A stretch of DNA of 64,000 bases. It comes from Psoroptes ovis (Eukaryota; Arthropoda; Arachnida; Sarcoptiformes; Psoroptidae). The stretch is from contig PQWQ01000023.1 of the NCBI GenBank assembly GCA_002943765.1, forward strand, positions 684,501 through 748,500, in the 5' to 3' direction. The notes beneath the pieces are model-generated. The model did not search any database, was not told the origin of the DNA, and saw nothing but the letters and a program-made list of their open reading frames with translations. Made by a program: the position numbers and the translations under genes. Of this stretch, positions 24,947 through 38,870 are shown in pieces (position 1 is the first letter of the stretch; each line of letters opens with the position of its first letter).

Positions 24947-27900
24947 TCAAAATGAAAATACATTTACAATCGATGAACATTTGATTATTTGATTTTCGAG
25001 CATCAACGAACAAGCAATGAAGAAAAAATACAACAAAAACATTATGGCAGCCATTCCAATATTTAAACGCCATTTAAACAATGCAATAGTTATGATGACG
25101 AATAATAACATTATGAATAGCAATATGACCGAACAAATCATACCCGAAGAATTGACATTTACTTCACCGAACATCATTGTATATAAAAGCCAAGGAAATG
25201 GTAATCTGATCAATGAAATCAAAAAGAAAATGGATTCAAAAATTCAATGAATCGATTTCGAATGATTGTAAATATCACAATTACCCAACAGCAACATCGA
25301 ATATATTCGAACCAATCGAACTTGATACGGCCATATCACCGAAACCTTTTCGGGCGACCAATACCGATGTAATTAAATCGGGTATCGATGTACCAGCGGC
25401 CAAAAATGTTAATCCCATAATTTCCGATGGTATACGAAATGTATCACCAACAGTGGTTGCCCACCAAACCATAAAATATGAATAAAGACCAATCCATATG
25501 ATTGAACCAATGAATGTAATTGCAAACCATTTACGTTTATCCTTTGAGGAAATTTAAGAAATTTGAAATAATTATTTGAGATTACATAAAGGAGAATTAT
25601 CATTATCATCATCATTGAAATACATACAGATCGACGAACATCGGGCAACGTTAACCATAACGGTATAATGATTGGAGCAACCAAACAATATGTTAATCGT
25701 TCACGAAATGTTGATGGCCACGATACATCTAATGGTTCATTACTGTTTTCATTCACCAGCTTCGATCCAATGTGTTTGAATGGAGCGATATTCGTCAATG
25801 TTAATGATAATCATTCAATGAATTCATTCGATTTCGTTTCAATTTCAGTCAAATAGAAGAATTGATCCATCAATATTGGCCATCACCGATGCACCAGGAC
25901 CAATTTCGAATCGTTTTGGAAGCCCAATTGGAAATATAAATGTAAGAAAAACAATTTCAATTAATCCAAAAGTATTATAAATTATTACCACCATTATTAT
26001 ATTTTGGGTACTAAAAGAATGAATTTCTTTGCAAATTCATTTCATTTATTTCATTTATTTATTTATTCTTGGAACAAATAAATAAATGAAATAAATGAAA
26101 TGAATAAATGGTTCAATTCTCGAAAATGTTTCGAACATTGAACATCTTTTTCGAATGAAATTGAAATTGATCTTCATCATTTGGTGAGTGCGGGGTGGGG
26201 GGCGGGTGGTGGCGGCGCAGACACAATTACGATCGATTGTGTCCAATGCTGAATTGTTCCTTCGAATGACAAAGATTCGAGGATGAACAATCAAAGAAAG
26301 AGAAAAACAATCAATTTACGAGACGTAAATATTTGAAGAAATGGTCGAAATATACTTGGAAATAATCAATTATTTTATGATCATCAGAATCCAATCATTG
26401 ATTGGCCAATATTTACCGTATCTTGATGTGTTAAAGTTGAACCATTTTTCATTGAATGATTCATTATTTTATTATTATCATCATCGATATTATCGGTAAT
26501 ACCATCTATTAATATTTTGGGGAGATATTGGAGATATTAGAATTAAGAAAATTGAAATTAAGAAATGGAAATTATCATTTATTTCGAATCATCATCAATT
26601 GATGATGATCGAAGCTTACCATGGAATCGATGATTCGAATTCAAATTGTTGGAATAATTATTATTATTATTATTCATCGAATAATGATCATGTGTATGAA
26701 ATATCCCATTTGAATCTAATTTTATTTCATGTTTACGATCATCACCACATATTGGACATTGTGCAACAACACCAGGTGGATGTATATGGGATTTTTTCAC
26801 CGTTCTTATTGTTGTATTATCACCATTTGTATCATTAAAATTCGATGAAGATCTTCGTTTGACCATTTGTAATGGTTCTTCATATAATGGATCAATCGAA
26901 TGTATCATCAACTGCAGTAAACCTTGACGAAATTTTGATCCACCACCGTGTAATACTGGTGTCGATGATTTACGTTTGTACTGAACGAAAATACAAAGCA
27001 AAGATTTCGATTATCATTCGATTACCATTGAATAATATATTGGGTTGTCCCATAAGTTCTTGCCGTTTTTCAAATGAAAAAAAAACCCAAAAAACTTATA
27101 GGACAACGTAATAGAAACAAATACAAACAACCATACCTGATAATTTGGTGGACGAACATTATCATCAACATCATTATAATTATTGTTATGATCATTATTA
27201 TGATCATTGATTATATTAATTTTCTTATTATCAATATTATCAACAACAATATTATTATTAATATCATCAACAACTTTGGCACCATTTAATAAACGTTTAA
27301 CAAATAATTCAATTGTTTCATTATATTTCATAAATAATACATATGTTGCATACCATAATAATAATATTAATGCTTCATACCTTTCAATAATCATGGAAGA
27401 AAAATAGAGCAGGTAATTGAATTATAATTGATTAATAAACAAAGGTAAGCAATGTTTTCGGATAATGAAAGGTGCTCACATATACAAAGGTGAATATGTG
27501 TGTTACGTATGGCGATATTGTTTGTTTAAAACAAATATTTACCATGGTAAATATTTGAACAACAACAACAACAACAACAAACAAACAAATAATTCATTCA
27601 AAATGATCATTAATCAATAATAGTGATCAATGATTAATGATTGATTGATTGATTAATGATTTATTTTTTGTTTGATCATTATATTCTATTAAAGCAATTA
27701 CTTTCGATCTCATTGATTATTAATCTAAACAAATCATTTGATTCGATTCGATTCGATTCGATTCAAATTGATTCGATCAATTAATTAATCAATTAATCAA
27801 TAATTAATCAATTATTTAATTTATTATTCGAATATATTATGAGTATAGGTAAGATATAGGGATCTTTGGGTGCTCGTGTGTACATACAAGGGCCATGGTT

Positions 27901-29767
27901 ACACAAATATTATCAAATGTATAATAATATCGATGAAATACATACCAATAAATAGTTGAATCAATGAAAAATAAAACTAATGTAATTAATATTAATGAAT
28001 AAAATGTTACATCACGAAATAATGGCCACCATGTTAGATCTAATACATTTTTCGAAAATATTGCACACATTGATAGCACAAATAATATATTGAATACGGC
28101 TGAACCGACAATCGTACCGATACCAACATCATCAAAACTAATGAATACACCAATTATTGATGTAAATAATTCTATATTTCAAACGAAAATTAATAAATAA
28201 ATGAATGATTATCATCATTAGAATTATAGATATCAACATGTAATATATCAAATGAAGGCTCATAACATGCATCGATTAATAATATTGATTATTTGATTTT
28301 ACTCCCTCTGTTTTGCTCCAGTTTCGAATGTTTAATAATTAATTTAAATAAATTGTATTAAATTTACCTGGAGCCGATCCACCAGCTGCCTTTGGATGGT
28401 GAATGGATAGCCAACGATCGTTTGGATCATTTACGGTCGAAATTCGCATGGAATCCACCAAGAAGATATTTATGGCAAATGATATTTTCCATGTTGAAGA
28501 AAATTAAAGAAATTTTTCGAAGAAAATTAATCATACATTTAATCAGATTAAATTTAATTATAATGATTATCATTATCATAAATAATGTAACGATGGTTAA
28601 TAATAAATAACGATGTTTTCCCTTTGAAATAATTCTACGTAAGAATAATTCTTAAGAACAGATATTACTCCATAAAAGGTCCTTGAATAATTCTTCAAAC
28701 GATAATAATTCTTCAAGTACACATTATTATTTATAAAATATTACTATATGAAAATACAATGGGACAAAACACCAAGCTAAACATCATCAATTTTTAATTG
28801 AAATCTTTGAAAAAAATATTAGACTTTCAGTGCATTCATATTATTATCAACATCTTTGTCTATGACTTTGGAATTTGGCCATAATGAACCAGGAAAACTA
28901 ATGCAACAACGATTATTGGGTACCTATGGACTCGGAAATTCTTTGAGAAACTAAAATTACGGCCAAATATTCACTGGAGATCGTTATTATCATTGAAAAT
29001 GATGATGATGATCACCATCTTTGAGTTTAATTAAAAATTCACAGCATGAAATTGAATTATTGAAATTTTTCACGAAAATTTATCAAGCCCTATGGCTTCC
29101 CGTGAATTCATCTCGAAGGCCTTGAAGATGGCCAGATGGTAAGATGGCTGGAAATGCTTGAATATGGTATTTGACTTACCATAAATGTTGCACCCGCTAC
29201 ATCTTCACTGATGGCCAATTTTTTGGTGATCACATCCAATGATGGTATAAAAAATTCATCACAAACCAATGCCAGCGCAACGAACATATAGATCATACCA
29301 ATTATATGAAATATTATTGCACCATTTCGTAGTTGTCGTTCAGTGAATAAATCACGTGGAAATTTTGGATCTTTTTGTACGGGCATTTCATCAACATTTG
29401 AATCGTTATCTTCGAATTGTAACAATTTACGTATCAATAAATTTCTGGATGATAATTTATTCGACGATAATGACCGTGGTGATGGATCATTTCCATCGTT
29501 CGAATCAAGACAAGATGGCCGCCTTGACACTGATCTTGGTGATTTGAGTGAAAGTCTTTGAGGCTTCAAAGGTTGAACAACATCATTATTAACATTGAAC
29601 AATAGTCCGTGAAAATATAGTGAAAAAAATATGAATGTAATTGTTGACCATACTACTAATCGCCATATGTTACGATGATAATTTCGAATTCGAAAATTTT
29701 GGCGATAATTTGATTTAATATTTAATAACATTATCGTTTGATTGATTGGATCGAAGATTGATTTCAC
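24947..29767 (-). CDS. K+-dependent Na+/Ca2+ exchanger, SLC24/NCKX family (9 exons)
   Basis: Complement join 24947-25205, 25285-25541, 25628-25759, 26417-26505, 26620-26980, 27137-27380, 27946-28171, 28368-28389, 29180-29767; 725 aa, all phases agree. The N-terminus has a hydrophobic anchor (about residues 33-53), then an acidic/Ser-rich extracellular segment. The alpha-1 repeat reads ISEDVAGATFM, AAGGSAPELFTS and VGIGTIVGSAVFNILFV. The alpha-2 repeat reads PSEIMGLTFLAAGTSIPDL and GFGDMAVSSSIGSNIFDV. The acidic residues in GGSAPE and SIPD are the cation-coordinating positions known from NCKX proteins. A large cytoplasmic loop lies between them (SKFRQGLLQLMIHSIDPL, a CPIC motif, Asn-rich tract). 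The family moves Ca2+ plus K+ out against Na+ at the plasma membrane. The GGSAP motif is on a 22-base microexon. The loop exon at 26417-26505 is the least certain join, and the acceptor at 25760 is weak but is the only AG in a long AG-free stretch. A hairpin transposon sits in the 26981-27136 intron. The gene converges with the dpr-like gene. Confidence 0.9.
27040..27112. repeat. mariner-like palindromic MITE, copy 20 (shortened right arm)
   Basis: Inside the NCKX intron 26981-27136, where it makes up about half the intron. TTGGGTTGTCCCATAAG against AACTTATAGGACAACGTAA; the inner CGGCAAG of the right arm is missing. Confidence 0.7.
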
Positions 29768-30607
29768 TTATTAATCGATTGATTGATTGATGAATGAAGA
29801 TATTCGCATCGACAGAAATCTGTTTGGTTTAATGTTTTTGATTTTCTACGTATTTCGAGCATCAAATTTCACCAATTACAATTCGAAAATGTCATTTAAT
29901 TTAATCAATGATCATATGTGTGTTAATTGGATATAATTAATCGAAATAGAATGGATGATTACTGATAATCGAAACATAATCACATCATTAATCAATGAAT
30001 GAATGACTTAACAGTGGAAGACTAATGTATATTGAATGACAAAATTTGTTTCAATTTCAAAAACAAATGATTAAAACTTGACAATCGAAACTGCAATTGA
30101 TTCAAACACAATTGAAATTAAATAATCACCAATATATAAATATAAATTACATTAACACAACAATGAATTTCAATGAAATTTTCAAAAAATTTGATTTATT
30201 ATCATTGAAAAAAAAATAATTGTAAAGAAAAATTTTGAGGTAATCGAATGCGATTCACCGAAAGGAAATGCAAGCCAAATTAGTGATTTCAAATTGGATC
30301 GAAACATGATGATCATTTGGTGGTAGTGGGTGATGATGGACGGACTAATAGCTGATGGCCGATCGTTGTTATGCTGCCAGAAATAAAGTTGGCCGAACCA
30401 TTGTATTCTTCGGGAAATCTTCGGTAAAAAAAAAAATTCGAATGAAATGAATTTCGAATTGGCCCGAAAATCATTTGTTTTGAATTTGTTTACATTCAAC
30501 GATTTTCATTGCCATCCCATCATTGAAAATTCATGGATCATCATCATCTTCATTCATTCTTCATCATTCTCATTATTCTACATGGATTCATTGTCGTCAT
30601 TGGCCGT

Positions 30608-30637
30608 CACACACACACACTTACACACACACACACC
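30608..30637 (+). repeat. (CA)n microsatellite
   Basis: Two CA runs interrupted by TTA, 5' of the NCKX gene. Confidence 0.9.
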
Positions 30638-31043
30638 TTTTCATTGTTTGATAGTCGTCGTTGTGGTAACCAATTCAATTATAATTTCGGGATTTTTTTT
30701 TATTATTTTTATTCAGGTTTTGGATAAATCTTTGGTTTCAATTGTGACACTGAAAATAGACCAAATAGATATATGTGATTATCTCAGTTTATGTGTGTCT
30801 GTGTGTGTATGTGTATGTATGTATTGGAACATGTTTACCTCGTAATCATTTACAATTCAGGTAGTAATAATAATTGTAATCGGTTGAATGGTTGTTTTCA
30901 TGGTTGAAACAAATCCATTATTTATTATTCGGCGTTAAATCAAATGATTTCATTCATTCAAACAACAACAACAGCAGCAACAATGAATCACTTTGCTTCT
31001 ACCTTTTTTTATATCAAATTTAGAAAGCCTGATACCTGATATA

Positions 31044-31079
<36 letters not shown>

Positions 31080-31366
31080 TATCATCATAATGATAATAAA
31101 TAATCATTATTAAAATTAAAACAATTTAATACTGAATACAATTATGGATGGTGGTGTATATGTTATTATTATCATTATCATCATTATTATCATTCGGTAA
31201 CACCAATCCAATGAATAAGCCGAACCATGTTGAAAACTGTTATATCGAAAATACATGACAAAGGTTTTCATGGTCAATGTTCAAGAAATAATAATAATTC
31301 ATTCATTCATTCATTCGAGCCCAAATGATGATTAGTGTTTTTTTTTTTTTTTTTGGGTATGCATGT

Positions 31367-31448
31367 ATTAGATTGTCCGAAAAGTTTTTGCCGATTATAT
31401 CAAAGGTAATCATGAAAAAATCGGCAACAACTTATCGGACAACCTAAT
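31367..31448. repeat. mariner-like palindromic MITE, copy 21
   Basis: TTAGATTGTCCGAAAAG and CTTATCGGACAACCTAA arms after a poly-T stretch; TA flanks. Confidence 0.74.
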
Positions 31449-31500
31449 ATATCTATGTAAATGATTTGATTAGAATTCATTTGTTCGTTGGTGTGTTTCG

Positions 31501-31518
31501 GTGTGTGTGTGTGTGTGT
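31501..31518 (+). repeat. (GT)9 microsatellite
   Basis: Nine uninterrupted GT units in the NCKX-JAK interval. Confidence 0.9.
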
Positions 31519-32149
31519 ATCATCATCTACCATTATAATGTACCATAAGAATGATTCATTTTGAAATGAATTTTAATGATTTTTTTTTTGTTGTTTTGTT
31601 TTGAACCTGTAAAAACTACCGCCATTCAACACTCAATCATCAGTATATGCCCTTCTTAAGACATTTCATATATATTCGATTGAATGAAATGCAATTGAAT
31701 GCCATTGAAAAGCAATTAAATGAATAATAAATGATGGTTGGTTGGTCGGTTGGTGGTGGCACCCCCTTTGCCTTGTAAACAAACCAGCACCTTTGTATAA
31801 TCAATTTTTTTCATTGTCTTTTGTTATGGTGAATATCTTCATTATACAGGCACACACACACACACAAAGACATGTAACACGATCAATTGAATTAATGGGG
31901 TAAAATTTTTATGATCAACTTGGCGAAGCGATCATCATTCGCGCCGATCACTGGTAAGGCGTAGTCATTTAGATTAAAAACCAAGGCAAATCCATTGAAT
32001 ATCCATCGAGATAATGAGCAAATTTTCAAAGAAATAAAATCCAATCGAAATAATTAAATTTACATTTACATAATTAAAAAAAAAATTTTAAAAGGTACTA
32101 GTGAATTTAATGGACGCATATAGCTACTCAAAAATCCTAAGGATGGCGC

Positions 32150-33292
32150 AAGTAACCCTTGGATTTTTTCAAAATTTTCGAAAATTTCCACATACTATAG
32201 CCTTATATTTTTTCGAAAAATTCAAAAATTTCCACCTACTATAGCCTTAGATTTTTTCGAAATTTTAAAAAAAGATGCCGATGTATAGTCTTAGATTTTT
32301 TCAAAAAATTCAAAAATATGTCGATGTATAGCCTCAGATTTTTTCGATTTTTTCAAAAATTTTGTCGATGGATAGCCTTAGATTTTTTCAAAATTTTCAA
32401 AAATTTCCACGTACTATAGTCTTAGATTTTTTGGAAAAATTCAAAAATTTTGTCGATGGATAGCCTTAGATTTTTTCGATTTTTTGAAAAATTTTGTCGA
32501 TAGATAGCCTTATATTTTTTCAAAAAATTCAAAAATTTCCACGTACTATAGTCTTAGATTTTTTCGATTTTTCGAAAAATTTTGACGATGGATAGCCTTA
32601 TATTTTTTCGAAAAATTTAAAAATTTTGAAAAAAGATGGCGATGTATAGTCTTATATTTTTTCGAAAAATTCAAAAATTTTGTCGATGTATAGTCTTAGA
32701 TTTTTTCGAAAAATTCAAAAATTTTGACGATGGATAGCCTTAGATTTTTTCGATTTTTCGAAAAATTTTGACGATGTATAGTCTTAGATTTTTTCGAAAA
32801 ATTCAAAAATTTTGACGATGGATAGCCTTAGATTTTTTCGATTTTTCGAAAAATTTTGACGATGTATAGTCTTAGATTTTTTCGAAAAATTCAAAAATTT
32901 TGACGATGGATAGCCTTAGATTTTTTCGATTTTTCGAAAAATTTTGACGATGTATAGTCTTAGATTTTTTCGAAAAATTCAAAAATTTTGACGATGGATA
33001 GCCTTAGATTTTTTCGATTTTTCGAAAAATTTTGACGATGGATAGCCTTAGATTTTTTCGATTTTTCGAAAAATTTTGACGATGGATAGCCTTATATTTT
33101 TTCGAAAAATTTAAAAATTTTGAAAAAAGATGGCGATGTATAGTCTTATATTTTTTCGAAAAATTTTGACGATGGATAGCCTTATATTTTTTCGAAAAAT
33201 TTAAAAATTTTGAAAAAAGATGGCGATGTATAGTCTTATATTTTTTCGAAAAATTCAAAAATTTTGTCGATGTATAGCCTTAGATTTTTTCG
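32150..33292 (+). repeat. 44-bp satellite array 1, with 88-bp dimers
   Basis: About 26 tandem units of a monomer containing GATGGATAGCCTTAGATTTT followed by TTCG and AAAAATT blocks. Between about 32680 and 33000 two monomer types alternate strictly, with GACGATGG recurring at 32726, 32814 and 32902, an 88-base higher-order repeat. The left end is more diverged (CCACATACTATAGCC types) than the middle. Lies 570 bases past the JAK stop codon. Confidence 0.85.
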
Positions 33293-33862
33293 GCACCAAA
33301 TAATTTATTAAAACCAAAAACCAACAAATAATTTAAAAAATCAATGATAATATTCAATAATCAATAATAATAATAATAATCACGATATAAATATAAATGT
33401 ATTGAATTTTATACGTATTTAACCATAGTAATATTCATATAAATTTGGTCGTCGTCAAATGTTATTTATACCATTTTTATACAATACGAAGTCGATGATG
33501 ATGAGCAAAATGATGGTGATGATAATGGTGACCATGAAGATGATGGTAATAGGAATCAGTTATTAATAGTTAGCAGCAAAGACTAGAATTTGGTTGTTTT
33601 TAATGGTTATGCGAAATATAGGAATTCATATGTCGATCAAGGAATCAATTGGTAGGAATCAGTTGTTGTTGTTGTTGTTGGAATTAATAGTATCTGAAAG
33701 GGTTGTTGACGGGTTTATAAGGGTTAGTACCATGAGTAAAGGTGTGTAGGATGGCATATGTTGATTGAAGATCTTGAGGGTTCAGGAATACATTCGATAG
33801 AGCAATATTATTGATGATAATCAGCTGATTAATCGGCTCAAGCAAATGGTAATGATGAAAAT

Positions 33863-36800
33863 TCAACGTAAACGTATACGTTCATCAATCCTTCGAATAC
33901 GGGAAAGAATTTCCGATGAATTTGGCCGCAGTTCAGGTTGATATTGCCAACAATCATTCATTAGTTTATAGATTTCAGTTGGACAATTTTCTGGACATTC
34001 AAGACGTTTACCTTGTTTGAGATATCGTAGCAATTCTTGTGCATCATCTTTGTTTGAATCGATTTCTTTGTACAGTGTTTGCCGGCAATAACTGTACATT
34101 TCTGTCGGGTGAAAATCAAAGATAATTCGAATTAATTCGGAATTAATCATTTGATCAAAATACGAGGATATATCACTGAACACTTACCCCAAAGAACGAT
34201 TCCATAGCTCCAAATCTGAATAAACAAGGTGATCGGGGAAGAATTTGGATTAATTTCGGATGAATAATCTTAATTCAAAGTAAACTTACATCTGATTCGA
34301 AACGAAACAGATTCCGTTCGAATGATTCAGGTGCATGCCATTTATATGGCAAACCACGTGAACTACGATATTGATATTGTTGATCATCTTCCAGTATGTG
34401 AGCCAAGCCGAAATCGGCAATTTTCACTGAATTAATACTTGCAACAAGAATATTACGGGCAGCTAAATCACGATGTATGATATGTTTACTGGCCAAGAAA
34501 TCTAATCCACATGCAATATCCAAAGCGAATTTTGTCATTTCCAAATTATCAGATGGTTGTTTGGTTTCCAAAAATTTTACCAATGAACCATATGGCATAT
34601 ATTCCATTATCAATGCTTTTGATGAACCTATTGGAATCGAAGATAATCATTGAAAAAAATGATCAGATTGGATTAAATCAAATTGAATCGAGCTTACCTT
34701 TGGAAAAATGATCAACATCAACATTCGAATAGCCACGAATTTCAACAATATTACGATGTCTTAGTTTGGCCAATATTTTTATCTCTTCACTTAGATTGGT
34801 CGATTTATTATCGGACAGAATTTTGAGCGCAACAAATTCATCATCACATCTTGCTTTGTATACCTTACCATAGTTACCCTGATGGACGATATAAGTCAAT
34901 TAACTGAATAAGATAATAACAATTAATCAAAGATACATACAACACCAATCACTTCCAGCTTCGTAATTCGATTCTGTTCAATGAATTCCAGATTATCCAT
35001 CGCTTGTTGATGAAGATAATCATCATTTTCGGTAATCAAAAATGCATCTTCCATTTGATCATATAATGTTGTTTGTGTTGTATCATCATCATCATAATCA
35101 TCATCATCATCATCGTCGTAATCATCATCATCTTGATCATCATCATACATCAATGATGATGGACGTTGTTGATAACCATTACTTAATGGTAATATCGATG
35201 ATGATGATGTGGCGGATGATGTTTGATTATTTACATTACGATTATCATCACCACCATTAATATTTAATGATTTCAAATATTGATAATTCTTTCGATAATT
35301 CGTTAATCGAATGTTGTTGATTTGTTTATTCGAATTATATGGTACATTCGATGATGATGATAATGATGATAACAATGATGGACGTTGATGATAATTTGGA
35401 TGCTGCTGATGCTGTTGTTGTTGTAATTTAAATCGATATTTTCGTGTATCATACAATATCGTGACCATATCACGAAATATACCCGATGGTGTAATACGAT
35501 TACAAAAATTTTGATTCCAACATTTACGCATTAAAAGCCGAATGTTTTCGGGTATTTTACGTGCGTCAATTATTTGCCGCTCGTTACTCATAATGGTTTG
35601 ATAATTAAAAAATGGCCGTTCACCATTGTTGAATATTTCCCATATGGTCGTAGCAAATGACCATACATCACTATAACTGGTTATTTTTTTGTAAAAGAAA
35701 CCATTTACATTGAAATATTCAGGCGGTAACCATGGTTGTTGTTGAATCAATTGATCATTATTTACATGATTCGATGATGTGGATGTAGATGCGGACGATG
35801 ATGATAATAGCAGCAGCTGCTGATGACCGATAGGGTCACCAAGCTTTATGAACAATGATTGCCGTGAAAAATGTGATACAAACAAATTATCAAATCGTAT
35901 GTAACCATGACGTATGTTTTGAATGAAAAGATAATCGATAGCTTTGGCCAAGCAAAAGATGGCTTCAGTAAGCTGCAGAACGTTTAATGATTTAGCCAGT
36001 TCCAATTGATAATAATTTCTCAATGTAATATGACAATATTCAGATAATATCGACAGTGGATGCATACAAATACCTTTAATATTAAGGATGGATACATTTT
36101 TCAGCTTAATCCATTCATCAATATCTTTGAGGATGACATCCATTTTGATTTTTGAATTATCCAAAAATTCTTTGATATAAATTTTATCATTAATCAATGT
36201 TGATTGATTTTGATTTGGATCATTCGAATTGATTATTTGTCCAATTCGGGTACAAAATATACCATTATTTTGTATGGTCAATATTGATTTCTTAATACAA
36301 TCATTTTTGATGATAATCGGTAAAATATTATTATCATTTTGAATGTCCGATGATGATTTGATCGACGATATTGTTCGGGTATAATCCATATTATTATTAT
36401 TATCATTACTTGTGGTTATTGATTCATCACTGCCATTACATAGCAGCAGATCGGGAAGATAATCATTTTCTTGCAGCAGCATCGGTTGATAAAGGTTATA
36501 ATATTTTTGTAAATATAATAATAATTCTTGATAATTGAATTTCAATTGATCATTAGTATTATCAATAGGGTCAGTATGATCATTATTTAAGATGGTAAAT
36601 ATTGATTCGAATTCATTTCCATCTGGATCATTATCATCTTCGCCGGTAATCACCAATGTTGATGGTGACCATTTTAAATTGATCATTTTTAGCTGTTCAT
36701 GCTGTTCATAACAAAGATTTAGTTCATAAAAATTATGTAGACTTTGTTTGAGTAGAAATAGACCCGAATTACGTTGGCCATCAGACATTTGAGCCATTTT

Positions 36801-38870
36801 TTTCAGGACAAATGAATTGTTCAAACAACCAAAACAATTAATTTGTTTCATCCGAGATAACATTGGTGAATGAATCAGCTGTTTTGTGGAAAGATTAAGA
36901 TTCCAGCATCGTGATAATCGATGATAACCAAACAGTAGCGTAATGAATGATTTCATTTTCATTCGATCAGTAAATATAATGGTTATTGCTGGACGATTTA
37001 TGAAACATATGAGAATTTTGATACAATTTCGATGATAATCAGTCATTTTCATCATGTAATTTGTTGATAAAATGTTTATATTGGTCATTTCCGATAGTGG
37101 AAACCATATTTTACAACAATCATCCGTTGATTGTTGATTCTGAGGGTGATGTTTACCATTATTATTGATATTCATATCAATCGGCGATGATTTTTTCCAA
37201 TAAATTTTCTGATCTTTCCAATCAAAATATAGCAAATATTTCACCAATGATTGATGCGAGCCGATATCGTTGGTGATCGCCGATGAATTCGTCGATGATT
37301 GTAACAATGTCTCATAATAAATATCATAAATTTCACTGAACGAATTCGGCTCGGTGGCCATGGTCAGCTGATAAAATTCGGCCATATTCATTTGAAATTG
37401 TTTCATATAACAATATTTAATCCAAATTGGATTCAAATTTTCATTGAAAATTCTTCCAAATGAATCTTTTAATTTATTTTTAATGAATAAAAGCTTTGAT
37501 TTTTTCAAATATCGAGGATAATGATTACGATAAAAGTATTTATCAATATATTTCGATAGATTTTGTCGCGATTGTTGCAACAATTGTTGATCGGCAAGCG
37601 TCGCACGTACCATATCCATAATGGCAATACCATAAATATTGTTCAATATGTTTTCGTTGTATTTTCTCCGTCTTTTATTCGGATTATTTGAATTCAAATT
37701 ATTTAAATTACTTCGATTTAAATTGAGAAAATCATAACGTATTTGTTCGAAATAATAATTAAATGATTGTATATCAATGTCCTATTACAAAATGGAAATA
37801 AACAAAAACAAAAACAATCAATTAATCAACTCACAATATATCAATATATCACACCGTTGACAAGTGTGTATTTCATGGTAATTTATGTGCATTATTTTCG
37901 TCTTTAAGACGGTGAAAAAATCGAAGTAAAACAGATAAGAATTACTTTGTTCAATGTTTGTTTGTTTTCAACCGTACAAAACACACATAAACACACAATT
38001 GTTTGCCCAAGATTATTGATTAGCGACTTGAAATGTCAATGAAGCGACAACTCGAAATGGACAAAATTCAATGGAAAACTTAGTATAAAGTCGACTTACC
38101 TTTAATTTATTCAATAATAATGAATGTAAATAACGTATTCGTAATTGAAATTTAAATATTTTTATATTATTTGTATTAGTGGTAATATTATTGTTCATAT
38201 TTGTACTCATTGTATTATCACCATTGTTATTGTTATTATTATTATCACAATTATTAATATTCACATTATAATCATTAGTTGTACCATTATTTGTAGCATT
38301 ATTATGATTATCATTGGAATTCAACCCGAATTCATCGATCAATTTCAACAATTTTTGATCATTCGACAACCAAACATCGGCAGATTCATCATATAAACAA
38401 AACAACGGGGAACATATGGTTGTCAATGATAGTTTATGAATGGTTAAATAATAAATTAAATCTTCGACGTAAATCAAACGCTTCAGTTCTTGTTGGTGGT
38501 CAGCAACATTATCATTATTATCACTGATCAGTGTGATCAATGGTGCAGCATTCGAAGATTCGATTCCATTACAATGATCAACGAACTTGAATACATGATA
38601 ATCATTTTTGATGAAATCGAATATTTTGACGATCAATATGGTCGATGATGTCGTCGATGATGGTGATGATGATTGGATTTGATGCTGTTGCGGTGATGAT
38701 GATGGCGAATCATTTCGGTGATTCGATGTCAATATCATTGCTGATGTTGTAGGTGATGATGATGTCAGTGTAGGCGTCATTGGTGTTGATGTTATTGTTG
38801 TTGTCGTCGTTGTTGATGTTGTCGAGGTTGCCGATGTTGATTGTCCCATTATTTTCGTTATGAATAACAT
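33863..38870 (-). CDS. JAK-family (Hopscotch-like) non-receptor tyrosine kinase (6 exons)
   Basis: Complement join 33863-34101, 34188-34215, 34290-34627, 34698-34878, 34941-37781, 38100-38870; 1465 aa, phases agree throughout. The order fits JAK: a divergent FERM-like N-terminal half, an SH2-like segment near residue 571 (CFGCLNNSFVLKKM then SGLFLLKQS), a pseudokinase near 880-905 (HGYIRFDN in place of HRDxxxxN, GDP in place of DFG), and a C-terminal tyrosine kinase. The kinase has the glycine loop GVGNYGKV, VALK lysine about 1223, HRDLAARN about 1316, DFG about 1336, two tyrosines in the activation loop (QQYQY), APES, and a 28-base microexon encoding IWSYGIVLW. JAKs phosphorylate STATs below cytokine receptors; that is family knowledge. 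It is longer than the usual 1100-1200 aa because of Asn, Ser and Asp runs. The SH2 phosphotyrosine arginine appears to be Lys. Translation may start at 38870 (MLFITKI) or at the in-frame ATG at 38849 (MGQSTS). Confidence 0.85.

Larger units (their letters stand above)
29768..33862. other. NCKX upstream region and JAK downstream region
   Basis: Contains CA/GT microsatellites, palindromic element 21 and satellite array 1. 30182-30499 has a minus-strand frame with no family resemblance. No gene seen. Confidence 0.55.

Noticed and set aside
25861..25945. Extra NCKX exon reading GLPKRFEIGPGASVMANIDG on the minus strand
   Set aside because: The frame ends in a stop, and no AG acceptor exists from about 26020 down to 25760, so it cannot be spliced in; phases of the other exons close without it.
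30447..30845. 132-residue plus-strand frame upstream of NCKX
   Set aside because: Consists of CA and GT microsatellites plus poly-T hydrophobic stretches; no splice or family support.
33004..33258. An 84-residue minus-strand frame with repeating NFSKKYKxIHR units
   Set aside because: It is the 44-bp satellite read in a frame that happens to stay open; the repeat period and variants are those of the DNA array.
32150..33292. Satellite arrays as CRISPR-like arrays
   Set aside because: The DNA is eukaryotic, there are no unique spacers between repeats, and the monomers are contiguous.
35042..35260. His-rich plus-strand frame inside JAK
   Set aside because: Complement of the Asp/Ser triplet run in the JAK coding exon.
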